A DNA stretch of 10,189 nt from an uncultured Bacillota bacterium (GTDB lineage Bacteria > Bacillota > Clostridia > Christensenellales > QAND01). The position numbers and the translations under genes are program-made. Below the pieces are notes generated by a model. The model ran no database searches and had not been told where the DNA came from. It worked only from the letters and a program-made list of their open reading frames with translations. Positions within the stretch are counted from its first letter, which is position 1. Each line of letters starts with the position of its first letter. Of the stretch, positions 1-5,815 are shown one piece after another. The stretch lies in NCBI GenBank assembly GCA_905208455.1, contig CAJLPK010000058.1:1-10189 (forward strand), in the 5' to 3' direction.

Positions 1-1
1 C

Positions 2-457
2 CGGCAGATGGTACGCCGGCTCAGGCCTGGGGATCTTTTGTATGTGCTGAGCATAGACAGGCTGGGCCGCAATTATGAGGAGATACAAAACCAATGGCGC
101 ATACTCACCAAGGAAAAGGCGGTGGATATTTGCGTCATTGATATGCCCTTGCTGGATACCAGACGGGGCAAAGACTTGATGGGAACGTTCATTGCAGACC
201 TCGTCTTGCAGATCCTTTCGTTTGTAGCGCAAAATGAGCGGGAAAATATCCGCAAAAGGCAGGCGGAGGGCATCGCGGCCGCCAAGGCACGGGGCGTTAG
301 ATTCGGACGCCCGCCCCGCCCCATTCCGGATAACTTCTATGAGATCCACCAGGCCTGGCGGGGCAAAAAAATAACGCTCAAACAGGCTGCGCAGAGCTGC
401 GGTATGCCGGTTGGAACGTTTTATGCAAAGGCCGTACGCCATGAGGCGGGGCAGTAA
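2..457 (+). CDS. Serine recombinase (resolvase/invertase family), 5' end outside the window
   Basis: DNA-cutting and rejoining enzyme of the small serine recombinase family. The frame is open through the left edge, so the N-terminus with the catalytic serine is missing and the ATG at 8 is internal. Numbering from that ATG, residues 7-22 hold the PGDLLYV and SIDRLGRN motifs; the arginines of DRLGR match the catalytic arginine cluster. NERENIRKRQAEGIAAAK (about 76-93) is the long E-helix that forms the dimer and crosses the minor groove. Residues about 108-145 form a resolvase-type helix-turn-helix with a TLKQAAQSCGMPVGTFY recognition region. The full protein is probably about 200 residues, the size of Hin/Gin invertases and resolvases rather than large integrases. 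The stop lies 30 bp before the first of two inverted candidate crossover sites (487-510, 591-614), so its likely job is to invert that segment. Family is certain; its action on these sites is inferred. Confidence 0.93.
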   Translation, partial: RQMVRRLRPGDLLYVLSIDRLGRNYEEIQNQWRILTKEKAVDICVIDMPLLDTRRGKDLMGTFIADLVLQILSFVAQNERENIRKRQAEGIAAAKARGVRFGRPPRPIPDNFYEIHQAWRGKKITLKQAAQSCGMPVGTFYAKAVRHEAGQ

Positions 458-486
458 CGAATATCAAACTGGAAGCATTTTCCATA

Positions 487-510
487 TTTAGGAAAGTGTA
501 CCTTTTTGAA
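487..510 (+). repeat. Candidate serine-recombinase crossover site, left copy
   Basis: This 24-bp site has a central GT (498-499) flanked by two 11-bp half-sites pointing outward: ACTTTCCTAAA (read leftward on the minus strand, 497-487) and ACCTTTTTGAA (500-510). The core AAGTGTAC (494-501) occurs again, inverted, at 600-607. Two half-sites around a non-palindromic 2-bp core is the architecture of serine recombinase crossover sites. The match to a specific enzyme is inferred from its position 30 bp behind the recombinase gene. Confidence 0.65.
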
Positions 511-601
511 AGGAGAAGACGACAAAATTTTTATCATATTATACCAGAAAAACGCGTGGAAATCCAGTAGATGCAGGCTCTTTTGAAGAGTTTGTAAAAG
601 T
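500..601. other. Predicted invertible DNA segment (promoter switch)
   Basis: The 102 bp between the two GT crossover dinucleotides should flip if the flanking sites are recombined, because the sites are inverted relative to each other. The segment is AT-rich, contains no credible gene, and carries one strong promoter at 538-566 now facing the recombinase. Flipping would place its -10 near 558-563 on the plus strand, starting RNA near 570. That is about 90 bp before the ribosome site of the surface gene. The layout (invertase gene, invertible promoter, surface protein gene) matches known phase-variation loci. Inversion itself is inferred, not seen. Confidence 0.6.
538..566 (-). promoter_or_regulatory. 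Extended -10 promoter inside the invertible segment, pointing left
   Basis: On the minus strand there is a perfect -10 TATAAT (543-538) preceded by TGG, giving an extended -10 (TGGTATAAT). A partial -35, TGGATT (566-561), lies 17 bp upstream. Transcription would start near 531 and run antisense into the 3' end of the recombinase gene. It shares the TGGTATA core with the promoters proposed at 5543 and 7607. No comparable plus-strand promoter is visible for the surface gene between 458 and 676. Confidence 0.6.
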
Positions 602-614
602 ACACTTATCAAAA
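591..614 (-). repeat. Candidate serine-recombinase crossover site, right copy (inverted)
   Basis: Inverted partner of the 487-510 site. Read on the minus strand, the central GT (603-602) is flanked by perfect AAGT/ACTT arms. The outward half-sites are ACTTTTACAAA (601-591, inner) and ACTTATCAAAA (604-614, outer), which agree at 8 of 11 positions. Across all four half-sites, positions 1, 2, 4, 10 and 11 are invariant (AC, T, AA), and the consensus is close to ACTTTTnnAAA. Confidence 0.65.
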
Positions 615-662
615 CCCAGGCAGAAAGAGAGTGAGGACGGCAGGAAATACAGCTTGTATTTT

Positions 663-668
663 AGGAGG
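663..668 (+). promoter_or_regulatory. Ribosome binding site that selects a TTG start
   Basis: AGGAGG sits 8 nt before the TTG at 677, an ideal distance. The nearer ATG at 672 is only 3 nt away and reads Met-Ser-stop (ATGAGTTGA), so it cannot start the surface protein. This fixes the start at TTG 677. The stop of the two-codon frame overlaps the TTG (TTGA). Confidence 0.8.
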
Positions 669-676
669 CAAATGAG

Positions 677-3622
677 TTGAAGAAAAAGTGGTTCTCTATT
701 CTGCTTTCAGCGTTGATGGTTTGTGCGATCTTCGCAGGCACTGCCTTTGCAGAGGCTTTGCCACAGGCCCCTGCAGCACAGGAGGATCGGCAGGGCAGGC
801 AAACGGCATCGCCGTCGCAGTCTCCGCAGCCGTCGCCCTCAGCGCTGCCATCCACGCAAAAGGCCAAGATAAATGCGGCCGCCCTCGTAGAGGGCGACGG
901 GTTTACCTGGGATGCCGCATCCAAAACCCTGACCATCACCGAGGACACAGGAGATTATCCGCTGAGCTATGTCGGCAGGCCGTATCAGGACTATCGGTAT
1001 ACAGCAGAAAATCTTGTGGTCGAGGATGGGGTGGAGATCGGGTCGTATGCCTTCCACTCCTTTACCGGGCTCAAAAAGGTAACGATGAAGGCTGCGGGCA
1101 ATATCGGAGAATATGCGTTTAATTCCTGCAGCAACATAGAGGAAATGTCCATTGAAAGCTGCGGAGATATTGGAAAGTCAGCATTTTCCGGCTGCTCATC
1201 GCTTCCAAGCATTTCCATCGGCCAATGCGGCAATATTGGCGACAACGCCTTTGACAGATGCAGCGCACTGAAAAGAATCGAAATTGAAAAATGCGGCGAT
1301 ATTGGGAAAAGCATCGTGGTGAGGACTGATGTGGAAACGATTGCCATCGGGGAATGCGGCGATATTGCAAGCAGTGCCTTCAAAGATTCCGGCAATGTGT
1401 ACAATCCGCCTTTGAAGACGCTGGAGATCGGGAAGTGCGGAAAAATCGGGAGCAGCGCATGTTATGGCCTGCCGCTGGAAACGCTGAAGATCGGCAGCTG
1501 CACCTCCATTGCCGGCCAGGCCTTTGCACAGACACACGAGCTGGAGATTCTGGAACTGGGCAACTGCGAATCCATTGCCTCGCTGGCGTTTATGTCCTCC
1601 GGCGCGCCGATTAAGAGTTTCACGCTGGATCACTGCACCATTGATGAAACGGCGTTTTACATGGTAAAGGTCGAGGATCTGACGGTAAAAAATATCGAGG
1701 CCATTGGAGAAAACGCCTTTCAAAGCGCTACCATCAACAGTTTGACCCTATCCAATATCGCATTGCTGGGCAATAGCTCCTTTGCCGGCTGTAAAGGGCT
1801 GACCAAGCTTACGATAGAGAATGTTCCTAAAATCGACGAGAGCTCCTTTGAGGTATACGACAGCAATTTCAACAATGTAGAGACCATTGTGCTCAGGGAT
1901 GTGGAATATATCGGCAATTATGCCTTCTATAACTTTTCCAAGCTGAAGCATGTCACCATCGACGGCTCCTGCGGCTATGTAGGCGCGCATGCGTTTTCCG
2001 GCTGTGAGTCACTGAATACGGATGGGGCTATCACCATTCAGGAGGAAACAAAGCTGGGATACAGCGATTCTCTTGTATACCAGTCGGCTGTGTACCAGCG
2101 CGTGATAAATATCTTGAAGGGTATGTTTACCCTCGATTTGCCGCAGCAGCAAATCGAAGCAATAGAGCCGGAAGGCTGGGCCTCTGTTCGCAAGGGAGAA
2201 AACAACGCCGCGGAACAGGTAGGCGATACGCAGCTGACCAAAGAAGCCAAATGGCAGGATGAGGCGCAGACAGTGGCGGACGTGCTGATCCAGGCGTACT
2301 ATACAGCCAACCCGCAGATGGATTTTATCATCGTGGCGGACTGCTCCAATTCCATGGCAGGCTTTGGCAGCAGTGAAGCGATGAACTCCAATTTCTATAA
2401 TATGCAGTCCAAAATCATGGATGTTACCAAAACGCTGCTGGAGGACGATACCCTGGATACCCGTATCGCCTATTCCACCTTCGGCAAAGAGGAAAGCGCC
2501 GTGTCCCGTTTCTTTGAAAAAGGGGAAGCACAGCAAGCGGAGGCGTATATCTGGAACGAGATCGTAAACTATGAGTCCGATACCAATTACAGCAAAGGCC
2601 TGGCGGGCGCGCTGGAGCTGGTAAAGCAGAACCAAGGCCGCAATACGACCGTCATCTTTATTTCTGATGGCCAGCCGTATTCCAGCACAGGCGAGCTGCC
2701 GGACTCCTACTACGGAGAGGAAGAGGCCAAACGCATCCGGGCTGAGGGCGTACAGATCATCAGCGTGCTTCAGCAGGTGCCGGAAGCAGAGCTGGCCTCC
2801 TCCCAGGCCAATATGGAGAGGATCTCCGATGAGGTTTTTGCCTCCACAGACCTGACGGGCTTTAGCCAAGCGATCAACGATGCCATCGAATATGCCTACA
2901 CCACATATACCCTGACGGATACCGTGGATCCGGCCTTTGATCTGGATGCAGACAGCATAAAGGCCAGCTCAGGCGAGGTGAAGCTGGGCACAGATGCGCA
3001 GGGGAATACCACCATTTCCTGGACAATCAGCGGCAGGCCGTTTGAAAAGCATACCTTGTCCTTCTCCGAAAATCTAAAGGCGGATGAACGGGGGATGCGG
3101 CCGACCGGGGCGCTGGATACCAACGAAGGGAAGGCGGTGCTTGATGGCGGCGGCGTAGTGGTCAATGCGGTCGAGACGCCTGTGCTCCCCAGGGGAGAAA
3201 GCCTTGCGGTGCTGAAAAAATGGGAAGGGGACAACGATGCTGTGCGCCCGTCGGAAATCGAAGTGACACTGATGCGGGATGGACAGGCATTTGAGACTGT
3301 CAGGCTCACGGAGGCGGGGCAGTGGTATTATGCTTGGCCTTCCTTGGACCCTGCATATGAGTGGCGTGTAGAGGAAACAAACATACCGGCAGGATACGCG
3401 TCAAAAATAGAGGTAGATGGCGCAAATTGGACCATCACAAATACCTATACCGCGCCTGCCGGGCCAACCCAGCCAACACAGCCGCCGACACCGGCGCCGG
3501 GCAGCGATGCGCCCAAAACAGGCGATCCGATGGCGGTATGGCCGTGGGTGCTCATGATGCTTGGCGCCGCAGGCGGGGCAGCAGGCACGCTTGCATACCG
3601 CAAAATGGGCAAACGCTCCTAA
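677..3622 (+). CDS. Sortase-anchored surface protein: LRR (BspA-like), VWA and Cna-B-like domains
   Basis: Large cell-surface protein, probably an adhesin, 981 residues from a TTG start. Residues 1-25 are a signal peptide (MKKKWFSILL..., cleavage after AFA). Residues 28-60 are a Pro/Ser/Gln-rich linker. About 15 LRR_5/BspA-type repeats of 20-27 residues span about 110-450 (pattern xCGxIGxxAFxxCSxLxxIxI), with cysteines recurring at one repeat position. A VWA domain covers about 547-740, with the metal-site motif DCSNS (D555, S557, S559) and candidate partners T636 and D664. About 745-830 resembles the beta-rich stalk that follows VWA in pilus-tip adhesins, and 843-926 is Cna-B-like (LAVLKKWEGD to ITNTYTAP). 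The tail has a Pro/Thr linker, PKTGD (946-950), a hydrophobic segment (953-975) and RKMGKRS, a sorting signal with a non-LPXTG motif. Expression is probably controlled by the invertible promoter upstream. The ligand is unknown. Confidence 0.9.
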   Translation: MKKKWFSILLSALMVCAIFAGTAFAEALPQAPAAQEDRQGRQTASPSQSPQPSPSALPSTQKAKINAAALVEGDGFTWDAASKTLTITEDTGDYPLSYVGRPYQDYRYTAENLVVEDGVEIGSYAFHSFTGLKKVTMKAAGNIGEYAFNSCSNIEEMSIESCGDIGKSAFSGCSSLPSISIGQCGNIGDNAFDRCSALKRIEIEKCGDIGKSIVVRTDVETIAIGECGDIASSAFKDSGNVYNPPLKTLEIGKCGKIGSSACYGLPLETLKIGSCTSIAGQAFAQTHELEILELGNCESIASLAFMSSGAPIKSFTLDHCTIDETAFYMVKVEDLTVKNIEAIGENAFQSATINSLTLSNIALLGNSSFAGCKGLTKLTIENVPKIDESSFEVYDSNFNNVETIVLRDVEYIGNYAFYNFSKLKHVTIDGSCGYVGAHAFSGCESLNTDGAITIQEETKLGYSDSLVYQSAVYQRVINILKGMFTLDLPQQQIEAIEPEGWASVRKGENNAAEQVGDTQLTKEAKWQDEAQTVADVLIQAYYTANPQMDFIIVADCSNSMAGFGSSEAMNSNFYNMQSKIMDVTKTLLEDDTLDTRIAYSTFGKEESAVSRFFEKGEAQQAEAYIWNEIVNYESDTNYSKGLAGALELVKQNQGRNTTVIFISDGQPYSSTGELPDSYYGEEEAKRIRAEGVQIISVLQQVPEAELASSQANMERISDEVFASTDLTGFSQAINDAIEYAYTTYTLTDTVDPAFDLDADSIKASSGEVKLGTDAQGNTTISWTISGRPFEKHTLSFSENLKADERGMRPTGALDTNEGKAVLDGGGVVVNAVETPVLPRGESLAVLKKWEGDNDAVRPSEIEVTLMRDGQAFETVRLTEAGQWYYAWPSLDPAYEWRVEETNIPAGYASKIEVDGANWTITNTYTAPAGPTQPTQPPTPAPGSDAPKTGDPMAVWPWVLMMLGAAGGAAGTLAYRKMGKRS

Positions 3623-3626
3623 TATA

Positions 3627-3658
3627 AAAAATACCGGCTGATTTCAGCCGGTATTTTT
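3627..3658. terminator. Two-way intrinsic terminator
   Basis: A perfect 10-bp stem (ATACCGGCTG 3631-3640 with CAGCCGGTAT 3645-3654) has a 4-nt loop and is flanked by A-runs on the left and T-runs on the right, extending the pairing to 14 bp. It lies 4 bp after the surface-protein stop and 8 bp from the stop of the convergent gene, so it can end transcription from both sides. Confidence 0.93.
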
Positions 3659-3666
3659 GTATGTGC

Positions 3667-4332
3667 TTACAATAGAAAATCGTGCAGCAATAAGCTACTG
3701 TCATGGCAGGCGATAAAGTAAAGGGAGGAACTCGGCTTTTGGATATAAGCGATGGATAGCTTAACGCCGCTGTTTTCCTGCGCAAGCGCAAAAATGCTCG
3801 TGGCCTCTAAGGAAGATAGGCCCTCGTAATCCTCCTTGGACGGCAAAGAAGCGGAAGGAACGCTGTCGGCATACATGTATGTATCGCCGGAGATGCGGTA
3901 CCGGTTCCGGCCCTCCTTGAAAAAGGAAATGCCCTGTTCCGGGTCCTCCGCCTCTACATAATAAGCAGCCGCGGCGACCCGGCCGGTTTCATCCATCAAA
4001 AAATGCAGGGTAGCCGGGATGCGGCCTTCATACTGTACGCCGTTTTCGTCCAGATGCGGCGTACCCGAAACATAAGGAACCTCCTCCAAGCAAAGGCATG
4101 CATATCCTTTTTCCGTTAAAATATCGGAAAAAGGCGCGCTTTCCCGGCATTGGGGATAGGCCGATAGGACATCCTGGCGCGACTGCCCCACAAGGGGAAA
4201 AACAGATTCCGGGTCTGCGGAATGGACCACAGACAGTATGCGGGAGGTATGGAGCGTCAGCGTAAAAACCGCATATAACACCAAAGCAAGCAGCGTACCC
4301 CACAAGGAGATGCGTTTTCTTCTTGAAAACAT
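3667..4332 (-). CDS. Membrane-anchored extracytoplasmic protein of unknown function
   Basis: I do not recognise this 221-residue protein. The start MFSRRKRISLW is chosen because AGGAAAGGG (4342-4350) lies 9 nt upstream and the next residues look like a membrane anchor. The in-frame extension to 4629 would run through a terminator and the end of the neighbouring gene. A basic head (RRKR) precedes one hydrophobic segment (about 9-27), so the rest should lie outside the membrane (N-in, single pass), or the segment is an uncleaved signal. The exterior part is mixed alpha/beta in appearance, with no repeats and three cysteines close together (C62, C79, C81). Phrases such as FLMDETGRVAAAAYYVEAE suggest a beta-rich domain, but no family could be assigned. 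It is a single gene, with terminators on both sides. Confidence 0.75.
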   Translation of the reverse strand: MFSRRKRISLWGTLLALVLYAVFTLTLHTSRILSVVHSADPESVFPLVGQSRQDVLSAYPQCRESAPFSDILTEKGYACLCLEEVPYVSGTPHLDENGVQYEGRIPATLHFLMDETGRVAAAAYYVEAEDPEQGISFFKEGRNRYRISGDTYMYADSVPSASLPSKEDYEGLSSLEATSIFALAQENSGVKLSIAYIQKPSSSLYFIACHDSSLLLHDFLL

Positions 4333-4536
4333 CGTCAGCAACCCTTTCCTGCCGGCCGTGCCATGCTGCTCTAGGCAAAGGGGCGGGGCAGACCAAAACC
4401 CGCCTAAGCCAAGGATTTTATCGTTACAGCGCCAGAGCGTGCAGACCCGGCCGTTTTGTATGCCCGGCATGGATGAGCCGGCAGATAAATTGCTGTTTAG
4501 TATGTCCCCAAACAGCCTTGCGGAACCTAGAACGAA
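4333..4536. other. Intergenic gap upstream of the membrane-anchored gene
   Basis: About 200 bp lies between the terminator of the methyltransferase-like gene and the start at 4332. Apart from the ribosome site at 4342-4350 I see no convincing RNA gene, repeat or riboswitch. The minus-strand promoter for the 4332 gene must lie here, but only weak -10-like AT stretches (near 4416-4424) are visible. Confidence 0.5.
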
Positions 4537-4564
4537 AAGGGGCGGCTGTATGAAGCCGTCCCTT
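4537..4564 (-). terminator. Intrinsic terminator of the URO-D-fold gene
   Basis: On the minus strand an 11-bp stem (4564-4554 with 4547-4537, one G-U pair) with a 6-nt loop ends in CCCCTTTTCGTT. It begins 12 bp after the stop at 4577 and should end that transcript before the next minus-strand gene. Confidence 0.8.
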
Positions 4565-4576
4565 AAAGCGCAGAGA

Positions 4577-5509
4577 TCAGAGCGTATGGAGCGTTTCCAT
4601 CGCCACACGGATGTTGTGCAGATCCACATCGGAAAGCAGCGTACAGTCCGCGCCCAGGATAAAGCCCTGCTTGGAGCCGAAATCCTCTACAATGCGCCGC
4701 ACCTCCGCCCGGATGGCCTCATCCGGCCCCTCAATCAGCGGGCCGTCATGGTTTTTCATGCCGCCGAGAATGACCTTGCCCTGAAACGCATCGCGGCCCT
4801 GGCGCAGCGTGAGGTCATGCTTGTGCACATCCCAGTTGACCACGGCGCAGGGAAAGTCATAGAAATAATCCAGGCGCATGCCGTCACCGCACATGTGCAG
4901 GAAATTGTACGGGCTCAGCTTTGCCAGCCCCTCCATCACATAGCGATCCTCTGCAACGATGAGCCGCTGCGTAAATTCTTCCGGGAAACGGCCGGGCTCT
5001 GTGCCGCGCGTGGAAAAATAAATGCCCTCCGCGCCTGCCTTTAAGCATTCCTCGCAGTAACCGATCAGCATATCGCTCAGCGCACGGTAGGCGGCCGCCA
5101 CCTCCTCCGGGCGTTCCTCATAATGAGCCACGAACTTGGCATACTCCTGCTTCCAGCCGTTGCGGATCATCTTGAGGGTGGAAAACAGCGTGGTAAACAC
5201 CATCATATCGCTGCTGACGGTGTCGGCAATGCGCTTGATGACGTCATACTGCTTTTCCAGCAGCGGATCGTGCAGGGAAAGCGGCTTATAGTGCTTCCAG
5301 TCGTCCGCCGTTTGAAAGTCAAAGGGCAGCTCTGTTTCATCCATGATCTTTACAAAGTCGATATCCCCTTCACGGATGAGCTTCAGATGCGCCTGCACGG
5401 CCCTTTCCCCCGTCTTTTCGTCCGGCTGGTTATGGAACCAAAACGAACCGGGCACGCGCTCGGTGGGCCTGCCGTTCAGGCAATCCAGCATCAACTGACG
5501 TTTGTTCAT
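4577..5509 (-). CDS. URO-D-fold protein, MtaA/CmuA-like zinc methyltransferase candidate
   Basis: A 310-residue protein of the uroporphyrinogen decarboxylase superfamily (TIM barrel). It starts MNKRQLMLDCLNGRPTERVP, typical of methyltransferase-like members; GGAGGGG (5517-5523) is 7 nt upstream of this ATG, so the upstream in-frame ATG at 5530 is not needed. It lacks the N-terminal arginine motif (MRQAGR type) of true heme-pathway URO-D. It does have HMCGD (H205, C207) and GADCTLL (C289), matching the His-x-Cys...Cys zinc ligands of MtaA-type enzymes that move methyl groups between a corrinoid protein and a thiol. No corrinoid protein, MtaB/MtbA partner or heme gene is nearby. It is transcribed alone, with its own promoter and terminator. 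Superfamily is secure; methyltransferase chemistry is inferred from the ligand pattern, and substrate is unknown. Confidence 0.88.
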   Translation of the reverse strand: MNKRQLMLDCLNGRPTERVPGSFWFHNQPDEKTGERAVQAHLKLIREGDIDFVKIMDETELPFDFQTADDWKHYKPLSLHDPLLEKQYDVIKRIADTVSSDMMVFTTLFSTLKMIRNGWKQEYAKFVAHYEERPEEVAAAYRALSDMLIGYCEECLKAGAEGIYFSTRGTEPGRFPEEFTQRLIVAEDRYVMEGLAKLSPYNFLHMCGDGMRLDYFYDFPCAVVNWDVHKHDLTLRQGRDAFQGKVILGGMKNHDGPLIEGPDEAIRAEVRRIVEDFGSKQGFILGADCTLLSDVDLHNIRVAMETLHTL

Positions 5510-5532
5510 ACATACACCCCTCCATACCACCT

Positions 5533-5551
5533 TTTTGCTTATAGTATACCA
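5533..5551 (-). promoter_or_regulatory. Extended -10 promoter of the URO-D-fold gene
   Basis: TGGTATACT on the minus strand gives an extended -10 (TATACT, 5548-5543), 33 bp before the ATG at 5509. No good -35 is seen, as is common for extended -10 promoters. The 19-nt stretch TGGTATACTATAAGCAAAA matches the one at 7607-7625 at 17 positions. Confidence 0.6.
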
Positions 5552-5582
5552 CCGAACCCAGACGCTGTGCGTGTAGATCGAT

Positions 5583-5611
5583 AAAAAAAGGAGACGAACT
5601 CAATCGTCTCC
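5583..5611 (-). terminator. Intrinsic terminator overlapping the end of the 57-residue gene
   Basis: A perfect 8-bp stem (GGAGACGA/TCGTCTCC, 5611-5604 with 5597-5590) with a 6-nt loop is followed on the minus strand by seven T residues (5589-5583). The upstream arm is the last three sense codons of the 5600-5773 gene and the stop TGA is in the loop. It should also insulate the next gene's promoter at 5543. Confidence 0.93.
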
Positions 5612-5773
5612 GCGCAAAAGGTTTTCCGCATAGTCCTGTAAGCTGGCCATGGAATTGACGCTGTCCGCTCTTGACTGGATCTGCTCCTGCACAAAATCCG
5701 GCAGCGATGCAAAATAGTGCCGGGCCGCCCTATCCTGGGATAAGAGCTCCTGCATGGATGCGTAATGCTTCAT
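5600..5773 (-). CDS. Small conserved-looking protein, 57 residues, unknown function
   Basis: A short gene starting MKHYASMQELLSQD and ending in AENLLRGDD, with AGGTGA (5781-5786) 7 nt before the ATG. It has no signal peptide or membrane segment and is predicted to be helical, acidic and soluble. The middle (YFASLPDFVQEQIQSRADSV, residues 20-39) and the end (SLQDYAENLL) look like small uncharacterised proteins common in Clostridia; this is recalled resemblance, not a search. It lies 42 bp downstream of the glycosyltransferase gene on the same strand with no terminator between, so the two probably share a transcript. Its final codons form part of the terminator, which supports a real, tightly packed gene end. 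Confidence 0.8.
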   Translation of the reverse strand: MKHYASMQELLSQDRAARHYFASLPDFVQEQIQSRADSVNSMASLQDYAENLLRGDD

Positions 5774-5815
5774 TTGTAATCACCTCGCTTCCAGTGTCTG
5801 CCGGAAGAGGGGGAA

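Noticed and set aside
501..590. Two mini-hairpins with TTG loops (CCTTT/AAAGG at 501-513, CTCTT/AAGAG at 578-590)
   Set aside because: Stems are only 5 bp, with no T-run. The first is mostly explained by the inner half-site of the left crossover site. Not terminators.
510..680. Open frame in the recombinase-surface gene gap that ends at ATGAGTTGA
   Set aside because: About 56 codons without stop, but no usable ATG or GTG start and only a TTG near the very end. It spans the invertible segment and right site, so it would be scrambled by inversion. Could be a gene remnant, but not supportable.
2009..2869. 286-residue minus-strand frame inside the surface gene
   Set aside because: Shadow of the plus-strand coding sequence, which shows clear domains; no ribosome site or family match.
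4333..4629. N-terminal extension of the 221-residue membrane protein to 4629
   Set aside because: It would cross the terminator at 4537-4564 and overlap the end of the URO-D-fold gene. The ribosome site and membrane anchor support the start at 4332.
4577..5509. Heme-pathway uroporphyrinogen decarboxylase (hemE)
   Set aside because: The substrate-binding arginine motif near the N-terminus is absent and zinc-ligand residues typical of methyltransferases are present; no heme genes nearby.
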